This document shows positions 14,907-23,277 of a DNA stretch of 29,932 nt, in pieces. The position numbers were made by a program, and so were the translations under genes. The stretch's first letter is position 1. Each line of letters starts with the position of its first letter. Origin of the DNA: JANOYY01 sp031418035 (GTDB lineage Bacteria > Actinomycetota > Acidimicrobiia > Acidimicrobiales > JANYDT01); assembly GCA_031418035.1 (NCBI GenBank), contig JANOWU010000253.1:1-29932 (forward strand). Direction: 5' to 3'. A model generated the notes under the pieces. It did not search any database. It was given only the letters and a program-made list of their open reading frames with translations, and was not told the origin of the DNA.

Positions 14907-16481
14907 CTAGCTTTGCAGCCTAGCCTCGCCGTCCGGGTCCAAGCCTTCGAACCGGTGCTCCAGCGAAGCCACGAGCGCGCTGACGGTTCCGTCGGAGCCG
15001 GTCGATCCGAAAATGTGAAAGTCGGGCCGCTGGAGTACAGCGCGGAGTCGATTGCGCCCGAACCATGGTGCGTACACACCTTCGGTGTCGACGAGTTCGC
15101 TGTCGGCGCCGATGACGTGAACACTGCCGCCGATGCCTTCGAACCACGCAGCCAACCTCGCCTCGATCGTGAGATCAGTGCCCGCGAGAGCGATCAGGCG
15201 CCAACCGACGCCAATCACGTCGTCGAGACGATCGGACACGGTCCCGAGGGTGACGCGTCCTTGTGGGAACAGGTGTCCCGCCATCGGATCGCCGCTGCGG
15301 AACAGCCCTTCGGCGACGATCGGACCAGGCGGCATCGGGCTCGAGCCCTTCGACTCGAGCTGAGCGATCATGGCAGTATCGCGTGCCGCCGCCGCCTCGG
15401 GGTCCGGGACGCAGATCACGCCGCCCAGCATCATCGATACCTCTATCGAAGACTTGACGTGAGGTTTGCGTTCCATTTCGTAGGTGTCGAGGACCTTGTC
15501 GGGAGCGCTCCCGCTCAACACCGCATGAAGTTTGAACGCAAGGTTTGCCGCGTCGCGAACGCCCGAACACATTCCCTGTCCAGCGAACGGCGGCATCTGG
15601 TGCGCAGCGTCGCCGGCAAGAAATACCCGACTCGAGCGCCACTGCTCGACCCATCGCGCCTGAAACGTGTACACGGTATGACGTTCCAGAGTGGCGTTGT
15701 GCGCGTTCACGTCCCACTCCGACAGCAATCGCCACGCCGCTTCTTCCGTGTTCAACTCGTCGACGGACTCCCCGGGCAGGGCCATGAACTCCCATCGGCG
15801 TCGACCGGGGCCCCCCGAAACGACCGTGGTCGGCCGACGCGGATCACACACCTGTAGATTCTGCGGATCATATGTACGCGAATTATTGAGAATCACATCA
15901 CAGATCAGCCAGTCGTAGAAGAATCCCAGGTCGGTCACCGGGGTCCCGAGAAGGGTCCGCGTGAGACTCCGAGCACCATCACACCCGACAAGGTAGCGGG
16001 CCGACGTTGTCCCGCCGGTGTGCGTTACCGTCACGAACTCCCCGCTCTGAACGATGTCTGTTGCGTCGTGGGAACGAAGCACCGTCAGGTTCGAAAAAGT
16101 TGCGGCCCGTTGGGCGAGAGCGTCCTCGAGTGCAGGCTGGCTGAACATGTTGCCCCCGGGCCAGCCCATGCCGCTGTTCGTGGAGGCGGGGAAACGAAGC
16201 AGCGTTTGTCGCTGCGCGTTCTGCCATTCGTAGACGCCGGAGATGTCACTGATCAACGGCAGTTGATCGCCGATGCCGCACGCCTGGAAGATCCTTGCCA
16301 CCTCGCCATCGAAATGAACGGCGCGGGGCAGTGGGTACGTCGATCGGTAGCGCTCCAGAACGACCACGCGATAGCCGTACTGTGCCAGAAGAATCGAAAG
16401 AACCGACCCCGTCGGGCCATAGCCGATGATCGCCACGTCGGCATCGAGCGGAGTGTGGTTGGGTTCGGCGTTGGTTGTCAT
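14907..16481 (-). CDS. FAD-dependent aromatic hydroxylase (MhpA-like flavoprotein monooxygenase)
   Basis: The 524-residue product is a group A flavoprotein monooxygenase. The FAD-binding GYGPTG motif is at 20-25. The strand-2 end VVVLERY and the charged segment PRAVHFDGEVARIF follow. The DG motif is in LVGCDGARSLTR and the GD motif is RVFLAGDAAHQMPPFAGQGM (Asp291). This resembles 3-(3-hydroxyphenyl)propionate hydroxylases (MhpA), somewhat shorter than the E. coli enzyme. I chose ATG 16481, preceded by GGGGAG, rather than an upstream in-frame start. It heads a probable operon with the SDR and is divergent from leuC. No ring-cleavage dioxygenase is in the window, so the pathway is incomplete here. 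Confidence 0.85.
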   Translation of the reverse strand: MTTNAEPNHTPLDADVAIIGYGPTGSVLSILLAQYGYRVVVLERYRSTYPLPRAVHFDGEVARIFQACGIGDQLPLISDISGVYEWQNAQRQTLLRFPASTNSGMGWPGGNMFSQPALEDALAQRAATFSNLTVLRSHDATDIVQSGEFVTVTHTGGTTSARYLVGCDGARSLTRTLLGTPVTDLGFFYDWLICDVILNNSRTYDPQNLQVCDPRRPTTVVSGGPGRRRWEFMALPGESVDELNTEEAAWRLLSEWDVNAHNATLERHTVYTFQARWVEQWRSSRVFLAGDAAHQMPPFAGQGMCSGVRDAANLAFKLHAVLSGSAPDKVLDTYEMERKPHVKSSIEVSMMLGGVICVPDPEAAAARDTAMIAQLESKGSSPMPPGPIVAEGLFRSGDPMAGHLFPQGRVTLGTVSDRLDDVIGVGWRLIALAGTDLTIEARLAAWFEGIGGSVHVIGADSELVDTEGVYAPWFGRNRLRAVLQRPDFHIFGSTGSDGTVSALVASLEHRFEGLDPDGEARLQS

Positions 16482-16675
16482 CTGCTGCTCCCCGTATCGT
16501 GAGGTTGACGCTGGCGGGGTTTCGTCACCCGCCAACTCAAAAGGTTCTATTCGGCGATCTTGGCAGCTTCGGCGATGTGTTGACGACATGTGTTCGCCGG
16601 TGATGTCGAGCTCAGGGGAAGCGAACGTACGAGTTTCGGCTGGCGCAGCGCTAGCGGCAAGCGCAGAATGGACCG

Positions 16676-18073
16676 GTGACTCCGAAGACCCTGTTCGACA
16701 AGATCTGGGATCAACATGTCGTTCGTGAACTCGATGATGGCTGGGCCCTTCTCCACGTGGATCGGCACCTCCTCCATGATCTTTCCGGCCCCCCGGCCCT
16801 CGACGAACTGACGTCGAGAAGCTTGGGAATTCGGAATCCGGATCTCAGCTTTGCCACACCCGATCATTTGGTGACGAGTAGCCCTGATCGCCGGGTTGAC
16901 CCAGAGGGCGCGCCCACGAAATGGGCGTCGATGCGCGATGCCACACGCCGTGTGAACATTCCGGTTTTCGACGTCGACAGTGCGTTCCAAGGGATCGTGC
17001 ACGTTATGGGTCCCGAACTCGGCCTTGTTCTTCCCGGCTCGACGCTGGTGTGCAGTGACAGTCATACGTGTACGAACGGTGCTTTCGGAGCGAACGCCAT
17101 CGGCGTTGGGTCGTCGCAGAGCGCACAGGTCCTCGCTGCACAGGTGTTACGACTGAAGCGGCCAAGCTCGGTCCGGCTCACCATCGAGGGAACGTTCCCG
17201 TTCGGCGTTCGCGCGAAGGACGTCGCATTACGAATGATCTCGCGCTTTGGGACTGCCGCCGCCAACGGTTGCGCGGTGGAGTACGCAGGCTCCACCGTGC
17301 GGTCCATGTGCATGGAGGAGCGCATGACGTTGTGCAACCTCTCCGTGGAGCTTGGGGCACGAACCGGAATCGTGGCTCCGGACGACACGACTACTGCGTG
17401 GCTCGCTGGTCGTCCCTACGCACCCAGTGGTGATCTTTGGGATCAGGCGGTTGCGAGCTGGCGGTCATTGGAGACCGATGAAGATGCAATCTTTGCCGAC
17501 GAGTGGTTCCTCGATGTATCAGCGCTGGCGCCGATGATCACGTGGGGCACGAGTCCGGAACACGGCATGGCGATAACCGAGGCAATACCCGACCCGGCCG
17601 ATGCCCCAAACTCCGAGGTCGCCGCGGCGTGGACGTCTGCGCTTGCCTACATGGACCTTCGTCCGCGTCAGCGCCTTGATGGACTGCGCATCGACCGCGT
17701 CTTCATCGGGTCGTGCGCGAACTCACGATTGTCCGATCTTCGTGACGCCGCTCGGGTCGTGCACGGCCGCAAAGTTGCTTCTCACGTCACTGCGTGGGTT
17801 GTTCCCGGTTCCGAGCAGGTTCGGGCACGGGCTGAGGCCGAAGGGCTGCATCAGGTTTTCCAGGATGCCGGGTTCATCTGGCGGCGGCCGGGCTGCAGTA
17901 TGTGTGTCGCGGCAAATGGGGAGCGAGTCCCTCCCTTTGAGAGGTGCGTTTCGACATCGAATCGGAATTTCGTCGGCCGTCAAGGCCCGAACGCGCGAAC
18001 CCATCTGGCGAGCCCGGCGATGGCCGCCGCCGCGGCTATCGTAGGTGCGCTTACGGATGTGCGAGGCCTGTGA
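16676..18073 (+). CDS. leuC: Aconitase-family hydro-lyase large subunit, LeuC-type
   Basis: This 465-residue protein matches LeuC across its length, beginning TPKTLFDKIWDQHVV. The three [4Fe-4S] cysteines are C347 (GSCANSRL), C407 and C410 (GCSMC), at the numbers known from E. coli LeuC. DSHTCTNGAFGANAIGVG and RCVSTSNRNFVGRQG are also present. LeuCD normally isomerises isopropylmalate in leucine synthesis. Here there is no leuA or leuB, and the neighbours are catabolic. A related hydro-lyase role (citraconate, dimethylmaleate or similar) is therefore possible. GTG 16676 is the only start that gives the canonical N-terminus. Its stop overlaps the leuD start (GTGA at 18070). Confidence 0.85.
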   Translation: MTPKTLFDKIWDQHVVRELDDGWALLHVDRHLLHDLSGPPALDELTSRSLGIRNPDLSFATPDHLVTSSPDRRVDPEGAPTKWASMRDATRRVNIPVFDVDSAFQGIVHVMGPELGLVLPGSTLVCSDSHTCTNGAFGANAIGVGSSQSAQVLAAQVLRLKRPSSVRLTIEGTFPFGVRAKDVALRMISRFGTAAANGCAVEYAGSTVRSMCMEERMTLCNLSVELGARTGIVAPDDTTTAWLAGRPYAPSGDLWDQAVASWRSLETDEDAIFADEWFLDVSALAPMITWGTSPEHGMAITEAIPDPADAPNSEVAAAWTSALAYMDLRPRQRLDGLRIDRVFIGSCANSRLSDLRDAARVVHGRKVASHVTAWVVPGSEQVRARAEAEGLHQVFQDAGFIWRRPGCSMCVAANGERVPPFERCVSTSNRNFVGRQGPNARTHLASPAMAAAAAIVGALTDVRGL

Positions 18074-18693
18074 GCTTCCAGCCGTTCCTTTCGGTGACCG
18101 GCACGGCTGCTGCGTTGTTGCAGCCGAACATAGATACCGACGTGATCATTCGCGTTGATCACCTGACCAAGGGGCGTTCCGAAGTCGGCCCCTTTGCGTT
18201 TGAGGCGTTGCGATACACCACCGATGGAAAGGAGGATCCAAGCTTTCCCCTGAACAAGGCGCAATTTCGCGGTTCTCCGATCCTGTTGACCGGCGCCAAC
18301 TTCGGCTGCGGGTCATCGCGCGAACCGGCAGTCTGGGCGTTGGCCGGACTCGGGATCCGGTGTCTGATCGGAACCACCTTCGGCGACATCTTCGTGGCCA
18401 ACTGTGCACAAAACGGAATACTGGTTGTTTCGATGACCGCAGCCCAACTGGATGAGATCGTCCTCGCAGCCGCCGATGCGACAGCGATCACCGTTGACCT
18501 TTCAACGCAAACGGTCAACACCGAGGGAGGTCGTATGTGGACATTTGATGTGCTCCCCGCGGCCAAGGAGAGCTTGTTGCTGGGTCTCGATGACATTGAG
18601 CTGGCTCTCGCCGACGCCCCCCTGATTGCTGCGTGGCAGAAACACGACCGTGTCGTCCGTCCGTGGATCTGGGCGACGACGCAGCGTCAGTGA
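18070..18693 (+). CDS. leuD: Aconitase-family hydro-lyase small subunit, LeuD-type
   Basis: The 207-residue product is the swivel-domain subunit that completes the LeuC-type enzyme. Visible signatures are LLQPNIDTDVIIRVDHL, ILLTGANFGCGSSREPAVWAL and CLIGTTFGDIFVANCAQNGIL. The length is typical of LeuD. The frame is open upstream, but the GTG at 18070, overlapping the leuC stop, yields the expected N-terminus (SFQPFLSVTGTAAALL). It ends 31 bases before the convergent ABC ATPase gene. Which substrate loop is present (leucine-type or not) should be tested by phylogeny rather than by eye. Confidence 0.87.
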   Translation: MSFQPFLSVTGTAAALLQPNIDTDVIIRVDHLTKGRSEVGPFAFEALRYTTDGKEDPSFPLNKAQFRGSPILLTGANFGCGSSREPAVWALAGLGIRCLIGTTFGDIFVANCAQNGILVVSMTAAQLDEIVLAAADATAITVDLSTQTVNTEGGRMWTFDVLPAAKESLLLGLDDIELALADAPLIAAWQKHDRVVRPWIWATTQRQ

Positions 18694-18724
18694 GTCTTGC
18701 GAACCAAGCGGAGCGATGAGATAG

Positions 18725-20302
18725 TTACACTTTACCCTGAGCACTTAGCTTTTCGGCTCGGTAACACTGTTCCACGATTCGCTCCTCCGTGAGGTCAGCG
18801 CCGGTCAACGTGGCGGCCACGCGGCCCCCGTGGAAGACAAGCACACGATCGCAGAGGTGGGCTAGGTCCTCGTATTCCGCGGAGGAGAACACGATGGCGG
18901 CGCCCCCAACGGCTGCCACTCGGAGGCGTTCGAAGACGTCTTTCTTGGCGCCGACGTCGACTCCCTGGGTTGGCTCATGGAGCAGTAGCACCGGCGGGTT
19001 TCGTTGCAGCCACTTGGCCAGCAGAGCCTTCTGCTGGTTGCCTCCGGAGAGTTGGCCCATTTTCGCCTCGGGGAGCGGAGGTCGCACGGTGTAATCGTTG
19101 AGGAGCCCGCCAACTTTCTCCCGCTCGGCACGTTGGCGGAGGCGGCCGCCGCTGAAGAACGATGACAGCACGGGTAGCGAAACGTTTTGGGTGAGAGTGA
19201 GGTCACCTACGCCGCTGTTGCGCTGGCGATCAGCCGGGAGCAACGCCACTCCCGCCTTCATGGTGGCCTTGGGGTTGAGTTGGTCATGTCGAAGGGTCGT
19301 CGTTCCGACTTCGACGGTGCCCGCACTTGCTGGCCTGGCGCCAAAGAGCAGATACGGAACCTCGTCGTATCCCGCTCCCGCAATGCCGGTCAGCCCGACG
19401 ATCTCGCCTTCGTACACATCGAGAGTCAGGTCCTTTGCGACCGCCCCCGAGAGATTGGAAATCTTCAGAGCGACGCCCGACTGTGGCTCGGACGGCTCAG
19501 GATAGAAGTCTTCAAGCTGGCCGCCCAAAATCAACTCGATGAGTTCTTCCTCGTCGCTCCCGACTGTAGTAAGCGTGCCTACGACCTTCCCGTCGCGCAG
19601 GACCGTGGTCCGGTCCGTAAGACTCATGACTTCGTCGAGGCGGTGGCTCACGAACACCACGGACGTACCGTTTGCGGCGATCGAGCGCACAGTCTTGAAC
19701 AGCTGCTCCACGCTGTCTCGTGGCAGGTAGGCCGTCGGTTCGTCGAGAATCAAGATGCCGTTCTCGTGGCTTTGCAAATCAATAAGTCCACGGACGATCG
19801 CAACGAGCGCGCGGTCAACTTCTCGGAGCTGACCAACTTGCGTCTCGGGGGCCACACGAACCCCGAATCGTTCGAGGGCTTGCGCCACGAGTGCCCGTTC
19901 GGCTTTCCAGTTGATCCGCCAACCCGGTCCCGTGCGAAATCGTCCGATTCGAATGTTTTCAACGACGGAGAGTTCAGGGAGAAGACCCAGATCCTGGTGG
20001 ACGAAAGCCAGGCCGAGACGATACGCCTCAACCGAGGGGAGTGGCAGAGCAACCGACCGCCCTCCAATTTCGAGCGAAGCGCCCTCGTCGGGAACATGGA
20101 ATCCCGACAAGACTTTGATCAGGGTGGATTTCCCTGAACCGTTGCGACCGACCAATCCGTGGATTTCTCCGCGAGCGATTTCGAAGTCGACGTCATCGAG
20201 GGCCCGTGCGGCCCCGAACGTTTTGGAAAGGCCGCGAAACCTCAGTGCAGGAACGGTTTCCTGACCCTGGTCTCGTGGGCCCTCGATGACGACGTTACTC
20301 AT
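18725..20302 (-). CDS. Sugar-type ABC importer ATPase with two nucleotide-binding domains (RbsA-like)
   Basis: The 525-residue protein has two fused ABC domains, as in RbsA/MglA. The first has Walker A in VGRNGSGKSTLIK, a switch region LAFVHQDLGLLPELSVVENI, Walker B ILILDEPTAYLP and H-loop VFVSHRLDEVMSL. The second has a degenerate Walker A (GLTGIAGAGYDEV), an intact signature (LSGGNQQKALLAKWL) and VLLLHEPTQGVD in the Walker B position. That asymmetry is normal for the family. I chose ATG 20302, one base past the binding-protein stop, over the ORF extension to 20386. It is the last gene of the transporter operon. The substrate is unknown. Confidence 0.88.
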   Translation of the reverse strand: MSNVVIEGPRDQGQETVPALRFRGLSKTFGAARALDDVDFEIARGEIHGLVGRNGSGKSTLIKVLSGFHVPDEGASLEIGGRSVALPLPSVEAYRLGLAFVHQDLGLLPELSVVENIRIGRFRTGPGWRINWKAERALVAQALERFGVRVAPETQVGQLREVDRALVAIVRGLIDLQSHENGILILDEPTAYLPRDSVEQLFKTVRSIAANGTSVVFVSHRLDEVMSLTDRTTVLRDGKVVGTLTTVGSDEEELIELILGGQLEDFYPEPSEPQSGVALKISNLSGAVAKDLTLDVYEGEIVGLTGIAGAGYDEVPYLLFGARPASAGTVEVGTTTLRHDQLNPKATMKAGVALLPADRQRNSGVGDLTLTQNVSLPVLSSFFSGGRLRQRAEREKVGGLLNDYTVRPPLPEAKMGQLSGGNQQKALLAKWLQRNPPVLLLHEPTQGVDVGAKKDVFERLRVAAVGGAAIVFSSAEYEDLAHLCDRVLVFHGGRVAATLTGADLTEERIVEQCYRAEKLSAQGKV

Positions 20303-20303
20303 G

Positions 20304-21587
20304 TCAGGCGAGGCCCCAAAGCTTGCGGTAGTCGCCAAGCGGGTCGATGCCGTACCAGTTGGTCGGGTCTTCCTTCGAGGTGTCAACGCCCGTCAGGTTC
20401 TCCTGCGTGAAGATACGGAACGGCACACCGGGATCATCGATCGGCTTCTTCCCGGTGAGGATCGAGAAGATCGCGTCGGCCGCTCCGGCCGAGAACCACA
20501 TGTTCGGGTTTCCGACATCCATCTTCACGGCGCTGCCCTTTTGCACGTTGGCCATAACGGCTGGCGTCCCGTTGAAACCGGCAACGCGGATCTTGTCCGC
20601 TACTCCGGCTTCGACCAGACCTGGTTCGATGGCCAGCGTCATACCGTCGTACACCGCAAGGATGTGCGTGATCGTGGGGTCTTCTTGCACGAGCGCCTTC
20701 GTACGCTGTTGCAGCGTGCCGTCACCCCACTGCGGAACCGTGGAGTCTTCCCGCTTCACTTTGCAATCGGGGCAGAGGCGCTTGATTTCGGCTTCCATTG
20801 CGCCCCACACATCGGGCGACGAGCTGTTGTCATCTGAGGACATGATCAGAGCGTTGCCCTTGCCCTTGGAGTCGGCTACGAACCATGCACCCATCAACGT
20901 TCCCGGGGTGCGGTAGTCAAAGCCGACGTCGGCGGTCAGATCCGGCACTGCGGTGAGTGACTTGCCGGCGTAACCCTGCAACGATGCCAGGACCGGGATA
21001 CCGGCCTTCTTGGCCTCAGCAATCTGGGGTGCAACTGCGGTCGGGGGCACACCCAGCAAGAAGATCAGATCTGCTTTCGCGGCGACTGCCTGCTCAACAC
21101 CACGACCCCACTCGTTCGGATCGAACTTGCCGTCGACCGAGGTGACTTCGATACCGCTGCCATCCATGGCCTTGGTGACTTCGTCTTCCCACTGGGTGAG
21201 GATCGGGACGGCCTTCACGAGATTGATGATCGCCACCTTCTTGCCCTTGAGCGCAGCAAAGTCGTAGGTCCCCACTCCGGCGGGAGCGGCGAACACAGGT
21301 GCGGCGCTGGCCTTGGCCACGATCGCTTCGGCTTCGGCAACGCCGCCCTCGGCAGCCGGGGCTGCGGCGGTATCAGCTGCTTCGGTGTCGGTTGCGGCTG
21401 CTTCGGTGTCAGGCGCTGCTTCGGTCGCCGCTGCGGTTGTCTCGGCAGCGAGGTCTGCGGCAGCGGTCGTCTCTACGGCTGCGTCGGTGCTGTCTGAGCT
21501 GTCGCTACTACAGGCGCTGGCGAAGAGGGCAAGGCTTATCGCAACGGCAAAACCGGCACGATGACGCAGAGTTCGGGTTCGTAACAT
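20304..21587 (-). CDS. Type I periplasmic-binding lipoprotein of the sugar importer (RbsB-like)
   Basis: The 427-residue product has a lipoprotein signal peptide ending in LFASAC, followed by a linker of roughly 60 residues that is nearly all Ala, Thr, Glu, Asp and Pro. The mature fold resembles ribose/galactose-type binding proteins: GKKVAIINLVKAVPILTQW, DLIFLLGVPPTAVAPQI, AKKAGIPVLASLQGY, then HILAVYDGMTLAIEPGLVE. Such long linkers between lipid anchor and binding domain are common in actinobacterial lipoproteins. A strong AGGAGG (complement 21592-21597) precedes the start. It lies between the permease and the ATPase. The ligand is unknown, but a carbohydrate or hydroxylated acid is plausible. 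Confidence 0.85.
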   Translation of the reverse strand: MLRTRTLRHRAGFAVAISLALFASACSSDSSDSTDAAVETTAAADLAAETTAAATEAAPDTEAAATDTEAADTAAAPAAEGGVAEAEAIVAKASAAPVFAAPAGVGTYDFAALKGKKVAIINLVKAVPILTQWEDEVTKAMDGSGIEVTSVDGKFDPNEWGRGVEQAVAAKADLIFLLGVPPTAVAPQIAEAKKAGIPVLASLQGYAGKSLTAVPDLTADVGFDYRTPGTLMGAWFVADSKGKGNALIMSSDDNSSSPDVWGAMEAEIKRLCPDCKVKREDSTVPQWGDGTLQQRTKALVQEDPTITHILAVYDGMTLAIEPGLVEAGVADKIRVAGFNGTPAVMANVQKGSAVKMDVGNPNMWFSAGAADAIFSILTGKKPIDDPGVPFRIFTQENLTGVDTSKEDPTNWYGIDPLGDYRKLWGLA

Positions 21588-21637
21588 ATGGCCTCCTATG
21601 GCCTTGGATGGGTGGGTGGTTTTGTTGGTTTGTGAGA

Positions 21638-22627
21638 CTACGCGGAGCTGGCGCTACGGGCCCGGGCTCGGGTGGCGATTTGTGAAAGAACCACGGCGAT
21701 GATGAGAGCGCCGCCATAGAAGACCTGTTCGGGCCAACCGGAGTAGCCCACCAGGGACAAGCCGGTGATGCCCGTCAAAAGGAAGTACACCGAAGTCCAT
21801 GAACCCCAGGCGTTGAACTGCCCCGGAATGATCGCGGTGGCACCGAGGAAAGCGCCGGCAAAGGCCGGAAGCAGGTAGCCGTTGCCGACTCCGGCCTGTG
21901 CCGAGGCTGATGTCCCCGCGAGCACCATGCCGGCGATCGTGGCCAAGGTGGATGAAGCAATCAACGAACCCCAACGCACCCGATCAACACGAATTCCGGC
22001 GAGGCGAGCGACCTCGCGTCCGCGGCCGACGAACAAGATGTAGCGACCGAGCGGCGTGTGCTGGAGGACGTACCAAACTGCGGACGTGAGAAGGAGGGCG
22101 AAGTAGAAACTCCGGGGCAGACCGAACCACTTCCCGCGCACCAGGTTCACGAAGCCGCTATTGACACCGCTGCGAATTTTTGGCCCGCACACACCCAGAA
22201 TGAGGCCGGCCAGCAAGGTACTCATGCCAAGTGTGGCCACGATCGAGGGAACTCCGAATCGAATCGAGATGAGCCCGTTGAGCGCGCCGATGGCCATTCC
22301 CAGAAGGATCAGGACGATCACGGTGATGGCGATCGGCCACCTCTTCTCCACGTCGAGGAACGCAAGTCCGGTTGCGCCCATCGAGAAGGTGGAGCCGATC
22401 GAAAGGTCGAATTCCCCGGCGGACAACACCAGCAAAAGGCCGAGCGTCAACACCAGCAGCGATGACTGCGACCCAAAAATTCCCTTGAAGTTCGAGAGCG
22501 TCCCGAAGGTGTTCGGGCGCCAGATCCAAAACACGATGATCACGGCAGCCCACGCAATCAAGATTGCGTAGCGCTCGACGAACTGACCCACCCCTAGCCG
22601 TGGCCGATTGGCCTCGCTTGATTGCAT
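21638..22627 (-). CDS. Sugar-type ABC importer permease (RbsC-like)
   Basis: This 329-residue multi-spanning protein is of the BPD_transp_2 (RbsC/XylH) type. Hydrophobic spans are clear, e.g. YAILIAWAAVIIVFWIW, SLLVLTLGLLLVLSAGEFDLS and TVIVLILLGMAIGALNGL. The conserved GEFDLSIGSTFSMG and GVPSIVATLGMSTLLAGL segments are typical. The frame extends to 22744, but ATG 22627 gives a family-like start. The leading gene of the operon, it is followed by the binding protein 50 bases later. Confidence 0.85.
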   Translation of the reverse strand: MQSSEANRPRLGVGQFVERYAILIAWAAVIIVFWIWRPNTFGTLSNFKGIFGSQSSLLVLTLGLLLVLSAGEFDLSIGSTFSMGATGLAFLDVEKRWPIAITVIVLILLGMAIGALNGLISIRFGVPSIVATLGMSTLLAGLILGVCGPKIRSGVNSGFVNLVRGKWFGLPRSFYFALLLTSAVWYVLQHTPLGRYILFVGRGREVARLAGIRVDRVRWGSLIASSTLATIAGMVLAGTSASAQAGVGNGYLLPAFAGAFLGATAIIPGQFNAWGSWTSVYFLLTGITGLSLVGYSGWPEQVFYGGALIIAVVLSQIATRARARSASSA

Positions 22628-22692
22628 GCGTGCTTGAACCTTCTGTCTTCTCAACGGTTTGACGCGAAACAACGACTGCCGACAAAACTCTG

Positions 22693-22721
22693 ACTTTATG
22701 CGATCACCGCGATTTTTCCAA
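22693..22721 (-). promoter_or_regulatory. Candidate promoter for the sugar-type importer operon
   Basis: On the minus strand TTGGAA (complement of 22716-22721) and TAAAGT (complement of 22693-22698) are separated by exactly 17 bases. Each matches four of six consensus positions of a housekeeping promoter. It lies about 66 bases upstream of the permease ATG. The facing strand carries a perfect TTGACA (22738-22743), but I see no good -10 for it. Confidence 0.35.
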
Positions 22722-22857
22722 TGCGGTTCGGAGTTTGTTGACATTGTGTGACCACCGCGTTCCTACTGGCGACTACTCCGAGTGAGGTGCCATGATCGGT
22801 GGCGATCGCTGGTCGTCGAGCGGTCGACGCCTTCACACGACCCCGGAAGAAGTGGCC

Positions 22858-23250
22858 ATGACGCTTGCTCGAACTCACCTTGAACGTGCTCCCTGGGCAT
22901 ATTTCGAAGCCGTCGACGCAAAGGATCTTCAGGCATCGCTGGCGTTCTTTGCCGACGACGCGACATTCACGATTCAGTCGGCCGGGGTGGTGTTCAACGG
23001 GCGCGAAGAAATCGCGGGGATGTTTCGAAGCTTCTTCGCTGACTACGAAACGATTTGTCACAACATCACCAACATCGTTGTCGACGAAGCAGCGGCGAAG
23101 TCAGCGACGGAGCAGACGTGCCCGCACGTCAGACTCGATGGGTCGCCCGACACCCTGACGACGTGCAACTTCTTCACCTTTGGACCCGATGGAACGTTCG
23201 CCCGGGTCATCATTTGGATCGACGGAGCGAACCCGTTGGTCGGGGAGTAG
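22858..23250 (+). CDS. NTF2/SnoaL-like protein
   Basis: The product, 130 residues from ATG 22858, has the cone-like NTF2/SnoaL fold pattern: WAYFEAVDAKDLQASLAFFADDATF, then VFNGREEIAGMFRSFF, and a final FTFGPDGTFARVIIWID. Members act as small isomerases, hydrolases or ligand-binding proteins; no catalytic assignment can be made. An alternative ATG at 22792 has a better ribosome binding site (GAGG) and would add 22 residues without family resemblance. The gene is single, divergent from the importer operon and convergent with the CitE-like gene. Confidence 0.75.
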   Translation: MTLARTHLERAPWAYFEAVDAKDLQASLAFFADDATFTIQSAGVVFNGREEIAGMFRSFFADYETICHNITNIVVDEAAAKSATEQTCPHVRLDGSPDTLTTCNFFTFGPDGTFARVIIWIDGANPLVGE

Positions 23251-23277
23251 CGCGACTCGGCTTCCGCGACCGGACGG

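Noticed and set aside
14898..15857. A 319-codon plus-strand frame
   Set aside because: It lies opposite the flavoprotein hydroxylase, whose FAD motifs are intact; the plus-strand product shows no domain.
16580..16608. Promoter for leuC from TTGACG at 16580
   Set aside because: No acceptable -10 element is found at a proper distance, so it was left out of the features.
19187..20137. A 316-codon plus-strand frame
   Set aside because: It is antisense to the two-domain ABC ATPase and has no motif of its own.
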